DNA of 64,000 nucleotides from Brachyspira murdochii DSM 12563 (GTDB lineage Bacteria; Spirochaetota; Brachyspiria; Brachyspirales; Brachyspiraceae): NCBI RefSeq assembly GCF_000092845.1, contig NC_014150.1, positions 1,302,001 to 1,366,000 of the forward strand, read 5' to 3'. Shown piece by piece: positions 61,088 to 64,000 of this stretch (position 1 is its first letter; each line of letters starts with the position of its first letter). The notes under the pieces were generated by a model. It saw only the letters and a program-made list of their open reading frames with translations, ran no database searches and was not told where the DNA came from. The position numbers and the translations under genes were made by a program.

Positions 61088-62074
61088 ATGTATCATTCAA
61101 GATTTTCTAAAACACATTATAATGCAGGATTAAAATATGGAAAAATACTTGCAAAGAACAATATAAATCCTTTAGATAAAATAAAAATATCAGAAGATAG
61201 AAAACATTTTGCTTCTAAATGCATGCCTATATATGAGGATTTTTTCCCAGAGATAATAGAAGAGATAAAGGCAATGGCTGAAGGACTTTCTATTGATTAT
61301 AAAGATATATGTTCTTTTTTATTCAGCATATACGCTTTCACATTTGACAATAAATGCTCTGCCTTTGCTTTTAAAACTGATAAAGATATAATACTTGCTA
61401 AAAACAGCGACTTTTTAACAGACATAGAAAAATATTCAGACAGTGTATATTATAATCTTGATAATTCATACTCTTTTATTGGAAATACAACTGCATTTAT
61501 AGAAATGGAAGACGGTATTAATCAAAAATGTTTAAGTATTGCTTTAACTTTTGTATATCCTGTAAAAATTGATTATGGATTTAATGCTGGAATGATAGTA
61601 CGATATATTTTAGAGAAGTGCCGCACTTTAAAAGAGGCTTTATATTTTTTAAAAGAAGTTCCTATATCATCAGCACAAAATATTATAATAGCAGACTATA
61701 AAGGAAATATTGCTTTAATAGAATCAAACTGTGAAAAAATAGAAATAATAGAAAATGATTATGTATTTACTTCAAATCATTTTACAAGCGAAAGCATGAA
61801 AAAATATAATACAAATATGCATGATGATGTTTACTCTCATGAAAGATACAATACTTTGGAAAAAGCATTTAAAAATTATGAGTATGACTTTGATTTTGCT
61901 AAAAATCTACTATCAGGTAAATACGGATTTTTGTGCCAATATGACAGAAAAAATTTAAGTATTGATACTATCTGGTCAAGCATATATTCCATTAAAAATA
62001 AAACAGTATATAGAACAGAGGGAAATCCTTCAAGAAAAAAATTTAAGGAAGACAAAAGACTTATATTTGATTAA
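61088..62074 (+). CDS. C45 family autoproteolytic acyltransferase/hydrolase
   Basis: 328 aa Ntn-hydrolase of the C45 (acyl-CoA:6-aminopenicillanate acyltransferase-like) family. The likely nucleophile is Cys90 in DNKCSAFAFKTDKDIILAKN, followed by the typical AKNSDF motif, and later VFTSNHFTSESMKKY and SHERYNTLE. In this family the precursor cleaves itself before the Cys. Such enzymes hydrolyse amides or transfer acyl groups; substrate unknown. AAACGAGG lies before the ATG. Confidence 0.88.
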   Translation: MYHSRFSKTHYNAGLKYGKILAKNNINPLDKIKISEDRKHFASKCMPIYEDFFPEIIEEIKAMAEGLSIDYKDICSFLFSIYAFTFDNKCSAFAFKTDKDIILAKNSDFLTDIEKYSDSVYYNLDNSYSFIGNTTAFIEMEDGINQKCLSIALTFVYPVKIDYGFNAGMIVRYILEKCRTLKEALYFLKEVPISSAQNIIIADYKGNIALIESNCEKIEIIENDYVFTSNHFTSESMKKYNTNMHDDVYSHERYNTLEKAFKNYEYDFDFAKNLLSGKYGFLCQYDRKNLSIDTIWSSIYSIKNKTVYRTEGNPSRKKFKEDKRLIFD

Positions 62075-62086
62075 TAGTTTTAATAT

Positions 62087-62548
62087 CTATTTTTCAATTT
62101 TTTCTAAATAATCTTTAGCTTCATTATTACCCAAATTATCAGATAATATTCTTAAAAAAGAAACAGCCTCTTCATAATAAGGAAGAAACACTGAACTATT
62201 ATTATACTGATGCTCTAATTTTTTTATTGTTTCTATAAGTAATTTTATATAATGAAGTGTCAAATCAAAATGCTTTAATGTAAAACAAATATTTATTAAT
62301 CTTAATATATTATCAGGTATAGCTTCCAAATCAAAACTTTTATTATAATATAATAAAGTATTATCAAAATCTTTTTTGTGAAAAGAGCATTCTGCTATTT
62401 GAGCAAAGCATTTTATATTATCATATTTATCTTTGCTTATATCCAATATAGATAAATAAATATCTTTAGCCTCAGAATAATTTTTATTTTGAAAAAGTTT
62501 ATCAGCCTGATGAAACATGTCTTTTATATTATCTATACTATTATTCAT
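62087..62548 (-). CDS. Small TPR protein
   Basis: 153 aa, no signal peptide. Three to four TPR-like units (KLFQNKNYSEAKDIYLSILD, CSFHKKDFDNTLLYYNKSFD) end in a helical tail. Likely a protein-binding adaptor. It is convergent with the C45 gene 13 bases away. Confidence 0.82.
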   Translation of the reverse strand: MNNSIDNIKDMFHQADKLFQNKNYSEAKDIYLSILDISKDKYDNIKCFAQIAECSFHKKDFDNTLLYYNKSFDLEAIPDNILRLINICFTLKHFDLTLHYIKLLIETIKKLEHQYNNSSVFLPYYEEAVSFLRILSDNLGNNEAKDYLEKIEK

Positions 62549-62631
62549 TTTTAACCTCTAAATGATTTTTTATAAATGATTAAAATATATAAAATTATAT
62601 CATCTATAAAATAAATATCTAGTTAATATTT

Positions 62632-63057
62632 TTATAAAGTTATTATCAAAGTACCCGCGAGTATAAAAACAGCCCCTATTATAACCTTTAATGTTAAAGC
62701 CTCTTTCAAAAATATAGAAGCTAATATAATTGTAAATACTATAGAGAGTTTATCTATTACAGCTGCTTTATTTACATTTCCAATCTGCAAAGCCTTAAAG
62801 TAAAATATCCAAGAAAGACCAGTTGCTATGCCAGAAAGTATTATAAATATTAATGTTTTGCTGTTTATATTTTTTATAGTTTCAATTATAGAGGTGTTTT
62901 TATTTGTATAAAAAACTATAATCCAAGACATTATTAATATTATAATAGTTCTTATAGCAGTTGCCAAATTGGAATTAATATCAGAAAGCCCTATTTTTAT
63001 TAATATAGCGGTTAGTGCTGCAAATATTGAAGAGAGCAGTGCAAATAAAATATACAT
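62632..63057 (-). CDS. Half-size EamA/DMT family transporter
   Basis: 141 aa, five membrane segments, containing one EamA repeat instead of the usual two. The end KEALTLKVIIGAVFILAGTL is the EamA repeat close, with ASIFLKEALTL before it. Such half-size members must dimerise (EmrE-like). Substrate unknown. Confidence 0.88.
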   Translation of the reverse strand: MYILFALLSSIFAALTAILIKIGLSDINSNLATAIRTIIILIMSWIIVFYTNKNTSIIETIKNINSKTLIFIILSGIATGLSWIFYFKALQIGNVNKAAVIDKLSIVFTIILASIFLKEALTLKVIIGAVFILAGTLIITL

Positions 63058-63212
63058 AAATAAAAAATCCTTAAATAAAACTTATAAGTATTCTATATTA
63101 AAAAATATTATAAAAATATCAATATACTATAATTTTTTATGATTTTTCTTGATTTTTTGCCTAAAATATTATAGCCTATTAGTATGATAAAGAAAACTTG
63201 GGGGCTATTCTT

Positions 63213-63755
63213 ATGGGTAAAAAACTTCCTTTAATTATTTTAACTACTACTATCATTACAGCCTCAGCAGCAGTAATGATATTTAAAAGAAAAAATAATA
63301 AAGGATTGTTTCATATAAAAAGTTATGACGGAAAATTTGATATAGCTTTTTCTAATGAATGGAAATTAAGCAAAGTAAAAAATGAGCTTAATGAAAACTC
63401 CAATTTAGAAGCAATAAATACTAAAAATGGAATATGCTTTATAATGTTTTCTAAAAGTAAAGAAGAATTAAATAATATTACTTTAGAAGAGTATAATGAA
63501 AATATTTTAAGTGGTATAAAAGGCGAAAATATAATATCAAGCAAAAGCGTAAAAGCTAATGATAAAGATTTATATATTACAGAATTTGATTCATATTATG
63601 AAAATGTTTTGGTTCATTATCTGCTTTATACTTTAGAAACAGAAAATTATTATCATCAGGTAATGATTGCTTTAATTAATAATAATATAAAAAATAATTA
63701 CAGCAAAAAAATTAAAGATATTAATAATATATTATCTACAATAAGAGAGATATGA
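63213..63755 (+). CDS. Membrane-anchored uncharacterised protein
   Basis: 180 aa from the ATG at 63213, where GGGGG lies about 8 bases upstream; an in-frame TTG at 63198 is less likely. An N-terminal hydrophobic segment (LPLIILTTTIITASAAVMIF) anchors it, followed by a soluble domain with YDGKFDIAFSNEWKLSKVKN, similar to PsbP/DUF1795-type domains. It overlaps the next gene by four bases (ATGA). Confidence 0.78.
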   Translation: MGKKLPLIILTTTIITASAAVMIFKRKNNKGLFHIKSYDGKFDIAFSNEWKLSKVKNELNENSNLEAINTKNGICFIMFSKSKEELNNITLEEYNENILSGIKGENIISSKSVKANDKDLYITEFDSYYENVLVHYLLYTLETENYYHQVMIALINNNIKNNYSKKIKDINNILSTIREI

Positions 63756-64000
63756 AACAGTTTATACTAGTATTTTTTTTGATAATCAATACCCTTCTTT
63801 TAGCAGAACAAAAGATATTCGTATCTACAAAATTAAAAGGAAGCGATTTAAGAAAAGAGATACTTAAATGGGTAAAACAAAAGGCACAAAATAATAAATT
63901 CAGCAGCTATGATAATGGGCTTGTATATTTATTTTTTGTATCAAATAATATTATAGATGATAACTCTTTATGTTTTGATATAAGTTTTCATTTGGAATAT
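63752..64000 (+). CDS. Exported protein, 5' part (cut by window edge)
   Basis: The first 83 codons are visible: signal peptide MKQFILVFFLIINTLLLAEQ then KIFVSTKLKGSDLRKEILKW. The gene continues beyond the window. It is translationally coupled to the membrane-anchored gene before it through an ATGA overlap, so the two probably work together. No family assigned. Confidence 0.75.
   Translation, partial: MKQFILVFFLIINTLLLAEQKIFVSTKLKGSDLRKEILKWVKQKAQNNKFSSYDNGLVYLFFVSNNIIDDNSLCFDISFHLEY

Overview
The window is very AT-rich, with short intergenic gaps, many small lipoproteins, TPR proteins and Rpn (PD-(D/E)XK) nuclease genes. Together these point to a spirochaete of the genus Brachyspira. The genus call is my inference from gene content and style; no database was searched.

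Housekeeping and cell envelope (1-19.5 kb). The rpmH-rnpA-yidD-yidC cluster runs leftward; yidC is cut by the window edge. It diverges from an RsbW-like anti-sigma ATPase and an unusual Nudix-histidine kinase fusion. Next come an Rpn nuclease gene with a GC-only, G-quadruplex-type tract upstream, an alaS operon carrying two lipoproteins, an HtrA/DegP protease, an SDR / large acidic protein / LpxL-like acyltransferase operon, two tandem LPP20-like lipoproteins, leucyl aminopeptidase, an acetyltransferase, and a 29-codon gene for a mS38/bS22-type ribosomal protein.

Metabolism (19.6-37.3 kb). A NuoE/NuoF/NuoG-like trio keeps its Fe-S ligands, but the NuoF-like member has lost the FMN/NADH site. 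It sits just before a FAD-dependent glycerol-3-phosphate dehydrogenase-like gene. A second Rpn gene, preceded by a 20-bp inverted repeat, is followed by hisB-hisH. Then come a glycerate/gluconate module (glycerate kinase, CdaR regulator, GntP permease), an MBL-fold hydrolase, an M20 amidohydrolase, a large TPR protein and gatB.

Surface polysaccharide locus (37.4-45.2 kb, leftward). Order of transcription: GT87-like membrane glycosyltransferase, sugar epimerase, RmlC-like epimerase, second epimerase, two paralogous GT2 transferases, FAD oxidase/mutase-like protein. Three microsatellites, (CTGCT)8, (CTGTT)15 and (GTTT)11, each sit where the repeat number decides whether translation runs on to the next gene's start or, in one case, through an intrinsic terminator. 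This looks like a phase-variable expression switch and is the most interesting system in the window.

Accessory island (45.2-58.8 kb). It opens with a dead IS3-like element and an orphan phage terminase large subunit. It also holds a candidate terminase small subunit, three related proteins with a MerR-like HTH (674, 714 and 227 aa), an outer-membrane protein, a DJ-1 protein, two tiny paralogous Asn/Gly-rich proteins, several small lipoproteins and a chromate-transporter pair. Three copies of a palindrome, consensus TTACCCTAGGGTAA, precede the MerR gene and two lipoprotein genes and suggest a small regulon.

Right end (58.8-64 kb). A lipoprotein, recX, a YcxB-like protein, a 3' Rpn remnant with the same G-tract, a C45 hydrolase, a TPR protein, a half-size EamA transporter, and two exported proteins, the last cut by the window edge.
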